The position numbers and the translations under genes were made by a program. The notes below the pieces were generated by a model, which saw only the letters and a list, made by a program, of their open reading frames with translations, was not told the origin of the DNA and did no database searches. A stretch of 64,000 bases of DNA from Pempheris klunzingeri (lineage: Eukaryota; Chordata; Actinopteri; Acropomatiformes; Pempheridae), in contig NC_092020.1 in the NCBI RefSeq assembly GCF_042242105.1, positions 13,147,288 to 13,211,287 of the forward strand, read 5' to 3'. Below are positions 1 through 37,856 of this stretch, in pieces (position 1 is the first letter of the stretch; every line of letters starts with the position of its first letter).

Positions 1-1
1 T

Positions 2-1306
<1,305 letters not shown>

Positions 1307-1693
1307 GTAAGATGAACGTATATTCTTAATAACTAATGCATCAGTTCTATATGGCAACTTATTTTGCTTAATATACTTCCCGTAAAATTAAAAACCCGAT
1401 TAGTATTTGAAACAGAAAAATGTAATTTGTTAAAGGGTTACATTTTAATCGTGGTGTTTTTGTTTTTCGTGTCTTGTGGTCAGAACATTAAGCCCAGCGC
1501 TGTAAAAGCACAACATGTTGGTCCTGTTGTCTATGATAATCAAGTTTTGTCGTGGTTATTTTGGAACTTTGTGGTGATTTTCAAGTCGGGTTTTATTATC
1601 TAAGACGAAAGAGGTTTTTTTCTTATTTTAGCAACACTTGAAAATGTACTTATTTATAGTCTTATAATGATGGCTCAACTTAACTAAGTATTT

Positions 1694-1714
1694 TGCGCTG
1701 TCCATGGTACAGAA
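1694..1714 (-). promoter_or_regulatory. REST/NRSF site (RE1) upstream of V2
   Basis: On + it reads GCGCTGTCCATGGTACAG; about 17 of 21 positions match the RE1 consensus on the - strand. RE1 sites recruit REST to silence neuronal genes in non-neuronal cells. It lies 291 bases before the promoter element. Confidence 0.7.
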
Positions 1715-2004
1715 AGTTTGTCTAAAGTGCGTTTTGTTCAGCTAGTAATGTAAATACGTTATCGGTTATTGACAGGTGACAGGATTCTGGGTAAATAATC
1801 TATTACAAAGTGGTTGTTTCATTTGCTGCTGGCTGCCAAGCTTCATTTTCGCCTGATCACGTGGAGAGCGGCTTCAATACTAAAAATGTAGTTGACTGTG
1901 GAGCGTTTCGTTTGACATAACTTCACTCTGGAGAGGTTTTTGTTCAGTGGAATCATGTTATAGATTGCCTTTCTAGTTCACACTAAATGAAAGCAGTGAC
2001 TGGT

Positions 2005-2024
2005 CCACTGGGTGTCAGTGTTAC
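2005..2024 (+). promoter_or_regulatory. CTCF-like promoter element (CSE) of V2
   Basis: CCACTGGGTGTCAGTGTTAC, 247 bases before the ATG. The first bases fit a CTCF core (CCACNAGGTGGCAG) better than in most copies. The rest of the 945-base spacer (1307-2251) holds only the REST site. Confidence 0.75.
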
Positions 2025-2251
2025 AGCAGAAATTGCTGTGACTTCTGTCAAAATAGACTCTGCCCCTTTCAAAGTCTGCTTTTCAGCTCGACCACAAAGA
2101 TTGCCATCATTTCGGATTATGATCTCTACCAATGCGAACATGGTTTTCTGAAACGTAACCTCAGTACAATTGGATGTGTTTTAACTAAAAGATATTTGTG
2201 GATTCTGTTTCAAATGAGTACACCAGAGGACACAAAGGACAAAGAGGCACA

Positions 2252-4582
<2,331 letters not shown>

Positions 4583-5073
4583 GTAAGACTTTAATGCCAA
4601 GGTTTCATTTAATATGTTCACAAGCTCTAAGTTCTTTTTGTCTTTTGAGTGACGTTTTCTTGCTATCATGTCACCAAAGTATTTTGCACAGAGAATAGAA
4701 CCAATATGATTCACAACAAACTCAAACACATAATGCTACTTGTGAAGTTTAGTGTGGCATATATAAATCTCTGTGTTTCTTTTGGATTTTATGGTTTCAT
4801 TCATCGTACTGAGTGCTTGTTTTGGTAGTAAGAGATATAACAATGCAAGTAGGTATCAGCAAAACAGAATAAGCACAGTCTGTTCGGGGGAGACATGCGC
4901 TGTAAGTTTTCTGACAGCTGGTTCTCAGAACATTACACTTCTAAAGAACAATTCATTGAAAAGCTTAAACATGTTGCAGTGCTTCTGTTGAGTTGTGGAG
5001 TATGCATGGACTTAGGTGTTTTAACCCTGAACTACTTTTGTCATTAGAGGAAACGGCTGTGCCAGCAGGTATG

Positions 5074-5094
5074 GCTGCTGTCCATGGTGCTGAA
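5074..5094 (-). promoter_or_regulatory. REST/NRSF site (RE1) upstream of V3
   Basis: On + it reads CTGCTGTCCATGGTGCTGAA; about 18 of 21 positions match RE1. It lies 309 bases before the V3 promoter element. Confidence 0.8.
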
Positions 5095-5382
5095 AGGCAT
5101 GGCTATGTCAAACAGGACAGTAATAGAATGGTAAAGGGTAGTATTGCTTCTATGAGGCCCAAATCTGTATTATATGTGAAAAGCTTCAACAATAAGCCTT
5201 TGGGATTTGTCTCAGGAGAGATACGATGGAAACTAGAGCGATGAGGGAATGCAATTATGTTCGAGGTGTTTTGTCTTTTCCAAGGTCATTAAAATTAGTT
5301 TTTTGCGGGGGATTTTTTATCTTGAAAAATGTATGAAAATTTTTTAAGAAGTGGATGTGGTCAGGTTTAACCGTAGTTATTA

Positions 5383-5402
5383 CCTCTGGGTGTCACTATT
5401 GG
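5383..5402 (+). promoter_or_regulatory. CTCF-like promoter element (CSE) of V3, divergent
   Basis: CCTCTGGGTGTCACTATTGG, 229 bases before the chosen ATG, the shortest distance in the window. Only GGGTGTCA is well kept. Its position supports the ATG at 5612. The 1,029-base spacer (4583-5611) shows nothing else recognisable. Confidence 0.6.
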
Positions 5403-5611
5403 ATGGGGAAACAACTGACGACTTTGTCCCTCCCCCTTCAAAGCTTTTGTTTCCTACTGAGGAGAGAGCACAGAAGGTGGTTGGGTCTAGCACACAGGCC
5501 GATGGAATCAATATTTGCGTTTTGCGAATATGCGATATCCAGCGGATTGGACATAAATATATGTTAGTCGCATTTACAGGCTCCTGTGTGTTTAAGTGTT
5601 GTTGGATAACG

Positions 5612-7972
<2,361 letters not shown>

Positions 7973-8431
7973 GTAAGCCATATCTAAACTTTTAGTTTTT
8001 TGGCTGGTGTGCAGAACGTCATCCATATAACCATAAATCGTCAAGCATCTCACTCGCTGACAGTGAACACTTTCTGAATCGATACAAATCAGTTAGCTCT
8101 TCCGCATTTAACTGCCAACTTTTTCAATAATAAGTGTGAGTTTTAAAAAGATACGTTTTTTTTTTATTATTCATGTAGTGGAAATAATTCACCCCTGCAA
8201 GCTATGCTATGGCGTTTTATAATGGGAATGTTTGACTCTTTAGATGAAATCGCTGTATTTCACTTTCAAAAATATAATGAGAAGAAAGAGAAAATGTGGT
8301 GATTAATCCTTTAGTAAATGTGAGTCTTTTTGACTTGGGAAGTGGCCTGTGAATCCCTCTTAATATACCGTGTTTGGTTTTGAGATTATATTGTCAGTAT
8401 GGGTCGAGATAAATCTGTCGTTGTGGTAGAA

Positions 8432-8451
8432 TCGCATGGTGGCACTAAACA
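8432..8451 (+). promoter_or_regulatory. CTCF-like promoter element (CSE) of V4
   Basis: TCGCATGGTGGCACTAAACA, 234 bases before the ATG. It has GGTGGCA, the CTCF-like form, rather than GGTGTCA. A GC-rich GGAGGGCGGACC follows at about 8504. No REST site is visible in the 693-base spacer (7973-8665). Confidence 0.75.
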
Positions 8452-8665
8452 ACCAGAAATACACATCCATACATAGGTCTCTGAGACTGCCTCTGAAGCA
8501 TTCAGGAGGGCGGACCATTATCCTCTGAATGTGATTCTATTTTAACATTTCTCGTCCATGCGAACCGTGTGCATTGCAAAGAGTGGGTTTTTCCTTCATT
8601 ACGGGATATGTTAACAGTCCATATATCACTTGGTATTTGCTGGATTTATCTATTGACACCAGACA

Positions 8666-11023
<2,358 letters not shown>

Positions 11024-11623
11024 GTAAGGTTTATATAAGTGCAAAATATGAGTAGCCTAAGTGTATTGTTTGTTCACTAAATATATCAACAATGCCTCCC
11101 TAGGTAATGTTTTGTACAGCTTTGCTCCAGTTTGTCGGCTTCCCTTGTTTTCCCTGGCAGTTATGAGTTTATAAACAATGGGGTAGTCACTTACTTTGTC
11201 AACACCTTAAACGACTCTTCAGAACAGTTCTGACTTCATGTTTGTTTTATCATTCTGCACTTTCGCTTGGGCAGTGATATGAATAATGCTTCTAGCTCCT
11301 TTATTTTGCCGCAGCATTTTCTTTTATCTTGATCTCGTATCTTGTGTCAGTGTAACCTCTTACAGCAATCTTCAATTTTTACAGTAGCTTGACCATTTGA
11401 AATTGAAAGGTGACTGTGTGATTGGTGAGTGTGCTTTTTCAAAGTCCCTTCACTTAACACTGAAAAGTATATGATGAAAATGTAAGCTATACAATCCTGT
11501 AGAATTGCAATTATGATATGGCAGTGCGAAAAACCTGCTCAAGCCGATTCAGCATACTTAATAACCTCAAAAGATGAGATGGTACCTTAAAAGAAACTGT
11601 ATATTGGACTGCAGCACACTGCA

Positions 11624-11644
11624 AACGCTGTCCTTGGTGCTGTA
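11624..11644 (-). promoter_or_regulatory. REST/NRSF site (RE1) upstream of V5
   Basis: On + it reads ACGCTGTCCTTGGTGCTGTA; about 17 of 21 positions match. It lies 328 bases before the promoter element and is copied unchanged in the other family A spacers. Confidence 0.75.
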
Positions 11645-11951
11645 AGTGTTTTGCTTCAGATACTAATGTCGCAATCAGAGTGTCTTAATTCATGAGAGAT
11701 CAATAATAATGATAACAATAAATAAATCTGTTCAGTAGTGTTACATACATCTTCAAAATATATTTCGGTTCATTACACTTTCTGAAGGATGTAATTGTGG
11801 TGGCTTGTGTACAGACTGAAGAGAATCCTCATCTCTTCCCATAGCTACAGTCGACTAACGGTGCTGAGAGGTTCGCTGCGGCTAAAAGCCAAATTACCCG
11901 ACCGACCTAATGGACAGTGTTTCCTTCGACTCTCTGCAGTGAGAAATGAAG

Positions 11952-11971
11952 GCGCATGGTGTCAGTGTAAT
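11952..11971 (+). promoter_or_regulatory. CTCF-like promoter element (CSE) of V5
   Basis: GCGCATGGTGTCAGTGTAAT, 261 bases before the ATG. A second conserved block, TCGTCACTGG...GTTCCACCTCC, follows at about 11998-12026. Confidence 0.85.
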
Positions 11972-12212
11972 GTTAAAGATCAGCGTTACACCAGCTTGTC
12001 GTCACTGGCATTTAGTTCCACCTCCTGGCTACATCCTAACGTCAGGACTGGCAGGATCGTTTCTGGCTTATTTTGTGTAAATGATCGTGTTTCCTCCATT
12101 TATGGATACATAGAGACTAAATTGGTATTTAGATGTATTCACGTGTTGGATTCTGTCGTTACAACGTAGTTATTGCCCTTGTGATGGATTGCTGATGATT
12201 TCGGGTTTAACC

Positions 12213-14570
<2,358 letters not shown>

Positions 14571-14769
14571 GTGAGTAAATATTTGACTTGTATGCTAATT
14601 TAAGGATCACTTAACGTTAACGTCATCAACCATGGCGATGAAACAGGATTTAAACTGAACCTGTAGCACCAGCAACTAAACACCTTGGCAATATGTTCAA
14701 TCTTACGTTTTGTTTAATAATATACAGTAACATTTGGTTGACTTGTTCAGTTACACATTATTGTATTGG

Positions 14770-14783
14770 CCAGTAGGTGGCGG
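14770..14783 (+). promoter_or_regulatory. Canonical CTCF motif in the V5-V6 spacer
   Basis: CCAGTAGGTGGCGG matches the CTCF consensus at every position. It lies 299 bases before the V6 promoter element and points the same way. No comparable extra motif was found in the other spacers. Confidence 0.65.
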
Positions 14784-15068
14784 AGTACACTGTCTGCGGC
14801 AAGTTACTACAAGCTCCATAGAAAAAAAACATTCTCAGCTGATGGTCTGAGGCCGTGGTCTGTCACTGAAGTGTGTGCCCGGTGCTGCTGTGCGGACAGC
14901 TTGAACGTTTTGCTCAGTATTACCGTTCAGATAATAGAAGTGAACATTTTTCTGCACTCACATCTTATGCCGTCGCGGTCTGAAAGGTGTAACAAAGCTA
15001 CGCGGAAACCTTTCTCCTTCAAAAATGCATGGATGCAACATGCAAAAAAAACGCATTATCGCACACAT

Positions 15069-15088
15069 TCACAGGGTGGCAGTACCTT
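15069..15088 (+). promoter_or_regulatory. CTCF-like promoter element (CSE) of V6 with TATA-like box
   Basis: TCACAGGGTGGCAGTACCTT, 258 bases before ATG 15327. It is the copy of the element nearest to a CTCF core after the site at 14770. TATAAAG follows at 15094-15100, and CACGTG plus a GC box (TCCGCCCC) lie about 50 bases downstream. No convincing REST site was seen in the 756-base spacer. Confidence 0.7.
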
Positions 15089-15326
15089 ATTAGTATAAAG
15101 CCTCGCAGAGTCTCAGCACAGGATTCACGTGAGTCCGCCCCTACTGCGATCAGTCTAGTTAGACAACACTTAGCTGGCAGGATTGGAATAAGCGCACGGT
15201 GACTGTATTTGTTTTTTGTAAGATACATTCCAAGGAGACAAACACAATTGATGCTGTGATGGAGACGTGTATCTAGACACGTGGAGAACGATGGACGCGC
15301 TTGGATCCTTACTTTTACCTCAAAAC

Positions 15327-17684
<2,358 letters not shown>

Positions 17685-18254
17685 GTAAGATCAATAGTTT
17701 GACTCTCTCTCCTGTAAGGTTTTACAGTTTAATTTTGCGCTAATAAGACTGGCTCAGATTTATTTATTTTAATTTGATTACATACTGTCGACTTTGAAGC
17801 TTGTGCACCTGTCACGTGATATTGTTTTCTGGTTTGTATTTGCGTGATCAAACTGAGGGCAAACACTGCAGGCTTCATGGCAAAAAGTTGTATATGCTTA
17901 ATGGGAAGACTGGGCTTACATAAAACGTACTCATTAGTAACTAGTTTTGCTGTTTTGTTAAAATTGTTTACAGTAAACTGGTATCGGTGGGAAATTTCAC
18001 TATAGATATTGGCAACTTGAGTGGACCAGTGAGCTTTCCTCACAAGTGTCAATATCAATAAGAAACGGAAGAAAATCCTGTGGTAATATACAAGCAGTTA
18101 AGGAGAGCTGCATGAATTTGTTGCACCACAGCTTTCGATGTCTGGTGCCTGCTTGTATTGTATTTTACTCCTTGTGGAAATAATACTGAATACACGTTTA
18201 CAAATGTATCCATCGTCATCTGAAATGATCTGGTGGTTTAGCCGTGTGAAGATT

Positions 18255-18275
18255 ATCGCTGTCCGTGGTGCTGAA
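18255..18275 (-). promoter_or_regulatory. REST/NRSF site (RE1) upstream of V7, strongest in window
   Basis: On + it reads CGCTGTCCGTGGTGCTGAA; 19 of 21 positions match RE1. It lies 278 bases before the promoter element. Confidence 0.88.
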
Positions 18276-18532
18276 ACACTCCTCTTCATTCTTAAGCAAC
18301 TCCCTCTCATTTGAAGCATGGCAATACTCGTTAATATAATGTAAGAGTTCATTTTTCCGTGAACTATCTGTTAAATGAATGTGTACGGGCATGTGTGTCT
18401 CCTCTGTGGTTTATAGGTGGGAATGTGTGGCTGCTTTTATTCATCGTTTGAAACGGCTCTTTTTCGTGCAAAGTGCACTTCCTGATACTATTTTCTATCA
18501 TTTCAAATACAGTACTGCAGTGTGAGTCTCGA

Positions 18533-18552
18533 TCACTTGGTGTCAGTATAAT
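18533..18552 (+). promoter_or_regulatory. CTCF-like promoter element (CSE) of V7
   Basis: TCACTTGGTGTCAGTATAAT, 263 bases before the ATG, followed by TTCGTCATAACC...GGACCATCCCTC. The remaining V6-V7 spacer (17685-18795) shows only the REST site. Confidence 0.8.
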
Positions 18553-18795
18553 GACAAATAATGCTTCCACATGTTTTCGTCATAACCACTAGGACCATCC
18601 CTCTCCTCTAAAACCACCATCGACAGAATCATTTACGTGCAAGCGGCTTGAATGCACAATTTCGCTTCGAACAAATAATTATGCTTTGATGGATCACTGG
18701 ATTATGGCAACGAACGTGAAAGAGGACTTTTACGTATTTTTTCGAGTATAGCTCTTTGAAATCTTTCTTTATTTTAAATGTTTCATCCTCACATC

Positions 18796-21156
<2,361 letters not shown>

Positions 21157-21437
21157 GTAAGATCAATATTTTTTATTTTTCCCGTCCGTTCCATACTTAA
21201 CAGTTTTGATGGTCATTCATGTTGAAAAGGGACCCTCTTGCGGCGACTTTCTGTCTAGAAATAAGAGAGAAGCGACACCTTCCTCACAATCAGCATTTAA
21301 AACTGGTACAAACAGTGTAATTTATTTTACTTTGATGTGAAAGCAGCGTTTTCGTTTTGACTGTCGAGCGTTGCTCCTTTACACTCAGATATATTTTTAA
21401 AGGCGTTTGTATCATGTTATTTTAGAATGCACTGACA

Positions 21438-21458
21438 GCTGTGGTTCATGGTGCTGAG
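21438..21458 (-). promoter_or_regulatory. Weak REST-like site upstream of V8
   Basis: The half reading CATGGTGCTGAG is kept but the other half (AGCTGTGGTT) is poor; about 14 of 21 positions match. It lies 252 bases before the promoter element, the usual place, so it may be a decayed site. Confidence 0.45.
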
Positions 21459-21689
21459 TGCTAGAGTGATATTCTCCAATGTATTTGTTGTCGTTGTATT
21501 TGTTTTAGTATACCGGAAACACAAATAGAAAGACTACGGTTGCAACATGTGCTAAAGCCTCTCATTCAAAAAGTCAAAGTGGGTCGGTTCTGACCGGTCT
21601 GTGTGGGGGTATCTTGCCTCTAAACATTAGAAGTTCCTCTTGGATAAGATAAATGATTATTTCTGTGATCTGTGCTATTACCAGTTGCA

Positions 21690-21709
21690 ACGCTTGGTGT
21701 CAGTGTAGT
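21690..21709 (+). promoter_or_regulatory. CTCF-like promoter element (CSE) of V8
   Basis: ACGCTTGGTGTCAGTGTAGT, 257 bases before the ATG. It contains CGCT, the core of the mammalian element. A CRE-like TTGCGTCAC follows at 21738. Nothing else is recognisable in 21157-21946. Confidence 0.85.
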
Positions 21710-21946
21710 TTAGTGATTGTGTGTATCTGGCAGCCCTTTGCGTCACGAGCTTTATTTGGACCGAACCCTTGCATTTTTCTCAGGCAGTATACCTGAGCGT
21801 AGGATCGCGATAAGCAGCAACAAGGGTGTTTTATTGTCAGCATTTTCGTAAAAAACAGATCTTAGGAATCGTTTAGAAGCATGACTCAATAAGTCTCACT
21901 GATATCACGTCGTAGTTACTGGGCTGTTCTTCATCGCCTGCAAGTC

Positions 21947-24307
<2,361 letters not shown>

Positions 24308-24449
24308 GTAAGATTGTTTTCAAGTTATCTGATTACGACATATATATTTTATGGGGGTTACTATAAAGTATTAACTAATTAGAAATGTTTTCAAACTTAA
24401 AATTGAAACAGTCACGAAATTAAGGCCAACTGATTTGCAAGTGGTAACT

Positions 24450-24470
24450 TTCTCTGTCCTTGGTGCTGAT
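24450..24470 (-). promoter_or_regulatory. REST/NRSF site (RE1) upstream of V9
   Basis: On + it reads CTCTGTCCTTGGTGCTGAT; about 16 of 21 positions match. It lies only 120 bases before the promoter element, much closer than in other spacers (this spacer is 528 bases long). Confidence 0.65.
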
Positions 24471-24569
24471 TTTTTTCCTCATTAGTTTACGGATCATGCG
24501 TGTGGGTACATGACTGCAAATCAGTGCGTCCTCTGTTTTTATTTCGCTTTCTTGCAATGAAAAGAGAGA

Positions 24570-24589
24570 TCGCATGGTGTCAGTGCACG
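24570..24589 (+). promoter_or_regulatory. CTCF-like promoter element (CSE) of V9
   Basis: TCGCATGGTGTCAGTGCACG, 266 bases before the ATG; GGAACCGCCC follows at about 24631. Confidence 0.85.
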
Positions 24590-24660
24590 AAAACGTAAGT
24601 GCTTCACAAGAGCTCATACAAGGTGCACTTTGGAACCGCCCATTGACAATAATACTAGCT

Positions 24661-24678
24661 CAGCAGCAGCAGCAGCAG
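24661..24678 (+). repeat. (CAG)6 microsatellite in the V9 leader
   Basis: Six CAG units between the promoter element and the V9 ATG, probably in the 5' untranslated region. Confidence 0.8.
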
Positions 24679-24835
24679 CGTCGTTCTTAAGCTGACGGTT
24701 TACCATCGCAAAATTGTCTGAACTTCAAATATATCGAGAAAAGAAAAAGGTCCACACGGAATACTGTGCATGATGCTGCCTCTCTGATGCCCTTCCTTTT
24801 CTCGTGAAGGATTATTACAATTTTCGTTTACGAAC

Positions 24836-27181
<2,346 letters not shown>

Positions 27182-27780
27182 GTAAGGTTTATATAAGTGC
27201 AAACTGTGAGTAGCCTAAGTGTATTGTTTGTTCACTAAATATATCAACAATGCCTCCCTAGGTAAAGTCTTGTATAGCTTTGCTCCAGTTTGTCGGCTTC
27301 CCTTGTTTTCCCTGGCAGTTATGAGTTTATAAACAATGGGGTAGTCACTTACTTTGTCAACACCTTAAACGACTCTTCAGAACAGTTCTGACTTCATGTT
27401 TGTTTTATCATTCTGCACTTTCGCTTGGGCAGTGATATGAATAATGCTTCTAGCTCCTTTATTTTGCCGCAGCATTTTGTTTTATCTTGATCTCGTATCT
27501 TGTATCAGTGTAACCTCTTACAGCAATCTTCAATTTTTACAGTAGCTTGACCATTTGAAATTGAAAAGTGACTGTGTGATTAGTGAGTGTGCTTTTTCAA
27601 AGTCCCTTCACTTAACACTGAAAAGTATATGATGAAAATGTAAGCTATACAATCCTGTAGAATTGCAACTATGATATGGCAGTTCAAAAACCTGCTCAAG
27701 CCGATTCAGCATACTTAATAACCTCAAAAGATGAGATGGTACCTTAAAAGAAACTGTATATTGGACTGCAGCACACTGCA

Positions 27781-27801
27781 AACGCTGTCCTTGGTGCTGT
27801 A
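27781..27801 (-). promoter_or_regulatory. REST/NRSF site (RE1) upstream of V10
   Basis: Same sequence as the V5 site (family A spacer), 328 bases before the promoter element. Confidence 0.75.
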
Positions 27802-28108
27802 AGTGTTTTGCTTCAGATACTAATGTCGCAATCAGAGTGTCTTAATTCATGAGAGATCAATAATAATGATAACAATAAATAAATCTGTTCAGTAGTGTTA
27901 CATACATCTTCAAAATATATTTTGGTTCATTACACTTTCTGAAGGATGTAATTGTGGTGGCTTGTGTACAGACTGAAGAGAATCCTCATCTCTTCCCATA
28001 GCTACAGTCGACTAACGGTGCTGAGAGGTTCGCTGCGGCTAAAAGCCAAATTACCCGACCGACCTAATGGACAGTGTTTCCTTCGACTCTCTGCAGTGAG
28101 AAATGAAG

Positions 28109-28128
28109 GCGCATGGTGTCAGTGTAAT
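28109..28128 (+). promoter_or_regulatory. CTCF-like promoter element (CSE) of V10
   Basis: GCGCATGGTGTCAGTGTAAT, 261 bases before the ATG, as in V5. Confidence 0.85.
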
Positions 28129-28369
28129 GTTAAAGATCAGCGTTACACCAGCTTGTCGTCACTGGCATTTAGTTCCACCTCCTGGCTACATCCTAACGTC
28201 AGGACTGGCAGGATCGTTTCTGGCTTATTTTGTGTAAATGATCGTGTTTCCTCCATTTATGGATACATAGAGACTAAATTGGTATTTAGATGTATTCACG
28301 TGTTGGATTCTGTCGTTACAACGTAGTTATTGCCCTTGTGATGGATTGCTGATGATTTCGGGTTTAGCC

Positions 28370-30727
<2,358 letters not shown>

Positions 30728-31327
30728 GTAAGGTTTATATAAGTGCAAAATATGAGTAGCCTAAGTGTATTGTTTGTTCACTAAATATATCAACAATGCC
30801 TCCCTAGGTAATGTTTTGTACAGCTTTGCTCCAGTTTGTCGGCTTCCCTTGTTTTCCCTGGCAGTTATGAGTTTATAAACAATGGGGTAGTCACTTACTT
30901 TGTCAACACCTTAAACGACTCTTCAGAACAGTTCTGACTTCATGTTTGTTTTATCATTCTGCACTTTCGCTTGGGCAGTGATATGAATAATGCTTCTAGC
31001 TCCTTTATTTTGCCGCAGCATTTTCTTTTATCTTGATCTCGTATCTTGTATCAGTGTAACCTCTTACAGCAATCTTCAATTTTTACAGTAGCTTGACCAT
31101 TTGAAATTGAAAGGTGACTGTGTGATTGGTGAGTGTGCTTTTTCAAAGTCCCTTCACTTAACACTGAAAAGTATATGATGAAAATGTAAGCTATACAATC
31201 CTGTAGAATTGCAATTATGATATGGCAGTGCGAAAAACCTGCTCAAGCCGATTCAGCATACTTGATAACCTCAAAAGATGAGATGGTACCTTAAAAGAAA
31301 CTGTATATTGGACTGCAGCACACTGCA

Positions 31328-31348
31328 AACGCTGTCCTTGGTGCTGTA
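31328..31348 (-). promoter_or_regulatory. REST/NRSF site (RE1) upstream of V11
   Basis: Third copy of the family A site, 328 bases before the promoter element. Confidence 0.75.
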
Positions 31349-31655
31349 AGTGTTTTGCTTCAGATACTAATGTCGCAATCAGAGTGTCTTAATTCATGAG
31401 AGATCAATAATAATGATAACAATAAATAAATCTGTTCAGTAGTGTTACATACATCTTCAAAATATATTTCGGTTCATTACACTTTCTGAAGGATGTAATT
31501 GTGGTGGCTTGTGTACAGACTGAAGAGAATCCTCATCTCTTCCCATAGCTACAGTCGACTAACGGTGCTGAGAGGTTCGCTGCGGCTAAAAGCCAAATTA
31601 CCCGACCGACCTAATGGACAGTGTTTCCTTCGACTCTCTGCAGTGAGAAATGAAG

Positions 31656-31675
31656 GCGCATGGTGTCAGTGTAAT
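31656..31675 (+). promoter_or_regulatory. CTCF-like promoter element (CSE) of V11
   Basis: GCGCATGGTGTCAGTGTAAT, 261 bases before the ATG. Confidence 0.85.
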
Positions 31676-31916
31676 GTTAAAGATCAGCGTTACACCAGCT
31701 TGTCGTCACTGGCATTTAGTTCCACCTCCTGGCTACATCCTAACGTCAGGACTGGCAGGATCGTTTCTGGCTTATTTTGTGTAAATGATCGTGTTTCCTC
31801 CATTTATGGATACATAGAGACTAAATTGGTATTTAGATGTATTCACGTGTTGGATTCTGTCGTTACAACGTAGTTATTGCCCTTGTGATGGATTGCTGAT
31901 GATTTCGGGTTTAGCC

Positions 31917-34274
<2,358 letters not shown>

Positions 34275-34917
34275 GTAAGGCATTTCTAATCAAGATTCTT
34301 TTTTACCCCATGAATTTGATAGTGTGTCTGCTGTCCTTTGAATAAAACATTTTCTTTTGTATCTAATTAACCTGGACAAGAATGATATAACCACTGAAAG
34401 AGTATTTTACATCTTAATTCTAGAAATTGCTTCAATTAGCAAGTAGTTTGAAAAGCCCAATCGATACACTCACTTTTCTTGAAAATCACTTGATTATGCT
34501 TCATGATCTGTTAATGTGCATCATCTCTTGGACCACTGATGAAGGCCTGTAGATGTTGTTTTTTGTTACAACATTAAGTAATTTATTTCATTAACTGACC
34601 GTCTTTCTCTACTGCTTCTTGATATTGACATCATTACAAAGCTGATGTATCTGACAATAGATCTAATATTGCTTTTTCATAATTTGATGAGGTGAATCAT
34701 GCAACAAGCGTTCGAGACCTTAGTGATTTTATATGGATGAGTATGCAGCATTAGCACATCTTTAGTACCCACATCATATCAACCATAGACAACACGTAAT
34801 TAAATGCTTCCAGAAACAAGCAGGAGCTGTGTGGCGGCTTGAGAAAAAGCCTAACAAATAAATTTGAAAGGGAAAGATAACACCATCACCAAATGTAGTT
34901 GGACTAAGTTAGTGGTG

Positions 34918-34938
34918 ACCCCTGTCCATGGTGCTGAA
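34918..34938 (-). promoter_or_regulatory. REST/NRSF site (RE1) upstream of V12
   Basis: On + it reads CCTGTCCATGGTGCTGAA; about 17 of 21 positions match. It lies 310 bases before the promoter element. Confidence 0.8.
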
Positions 34939-35227
34939 CGTGAGTACTCTGATTGCCTGATATCTGTTCATGAATTCATACTTTACTGACTTCATCTCGG
35001 TGTTTGAAATTATAGGACTTGAAGTTGTGATGTCAGTGTTTTCTCTGGTGTTATGTAGATTGTTGTTGACATTTTGAGAAGCTTTGCTGTATAGTGTTTT
35101 TAAAGGAGGTTTTGTGTTAACAATGAGCAGCCACAACATCTGTTTTAATTTACTTGACTATTTGGGCAATGCTTCGAGATGAAAAAAATCGACCTGCTGT
35201 TTTGATTTTCTGCAGTAAGAGTTCAGA

Positions 35228-35247
35228 TCGCATGGTGTCAGTGTAAT
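35228..35247 (+). promoter_or_regulatory. CTCF-like promoter element (CSE) of V12
   Basis: TCGCATGGTGTCAGTGTAAT, 271 bases before the ATG, used here as the reference form. The second block TCGTCAGTG...GGTTCCGCCTC follows at 35281-35306. Confidence 0.88.
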
Positions 35248-35498
35248 GAAAAAAAAAACAATCAGCACTGAATGTGCTTGTCGTCAGTGCATCTTGGTTC
35301 CGCCTCTTGACAGACTCCTCACTTCGATGTTAACGCAGTCCTTTCTGAGGTAACTGCTGCTTTTGGAAATACGGTTTACCCTCATATCTGTCGTTGTAGG
35401 AGGAGGATGAATATTTTCCCCCATGAAAGAGTTGGATTATGTCATTAAAACACAGTTAGTGTTTTTGTGAATGACTACTGATGACATCGGTCTTAACC

Positions 35499-37856
<2,358 letters not shown>

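Larger units (their letters stand above)
11024..12212 (+). repeat. Spacer family A, copy 1 (V4 to V5)
   Basis: This 1,189-base spacer contains the V5 REST site and promoter element. It is nearly identical to the spacers V9-V10 and V10-V11. It is closer to the V10-V11 copy than to the V9-V10 copy (for example AGGTAATGTTTTGTACAG against AGGTAAAGTCTTGTATAG in V9-V10). An open frame of about 124 codons in it (11795-12169) has no ATG start and crosses the promoter element, so I do not call a gene. Confidence 0.9.
27182..28369 (+). repeat. Spacer family A, copy 2 (V9 to V10)
   Basis: A 1,188-base copy of the V4-V5 spacer, with scattered single-base changes and one net base lost. It carries the V10 REST site and promoter element and otherwise nothing I recognise. 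Confidence 0.9.
30728..31916 (+). repeat. Spacer family A, copy 3 (V10 to V11)
   Basis: A 1,189-base copy of the V4-V5 spacer at a constant offset of 19,704 bases, with very few differences (for example CTTGATAACC for CTTAATAACC). It contains the V11 REST site and promoter element. Confidence 0.9.
34275..35498 (+). repeat. Spacer family B, copy 1 (V11 to V12)
   Basis: A 1,224-base spacer with the V12 REST site and promoter element. It is three bases longer than the other B copies because of a longer A run just after the promoter element, and differs from them at a few single sites (for example CTTTGAATAAAAC for CTTTAAATAAAAC). Confidence 0.9.

Noticed and set aside
5351-5611. Extended N-terminus of V3 (about 87 extra codons)
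   Set aside because: The extension starts at a non-ATG codon and runs across the V3 promoter element; the signal peptide fits a start at 5612.
11795-12169. 124-codon open frame in spacer family A (also 27952-28326 and 31499-31873)
   Set aside because: It begins with TTG, has no similarity I recognise, spans the promoter element, and its conservation is explained by recent duplication of the spacer.
14881-14902. Possible split REST site before V6 (GGTGCTG...GGACAGC)
   Set aside because: The half-sites have the wrong order and spacing for RE1.
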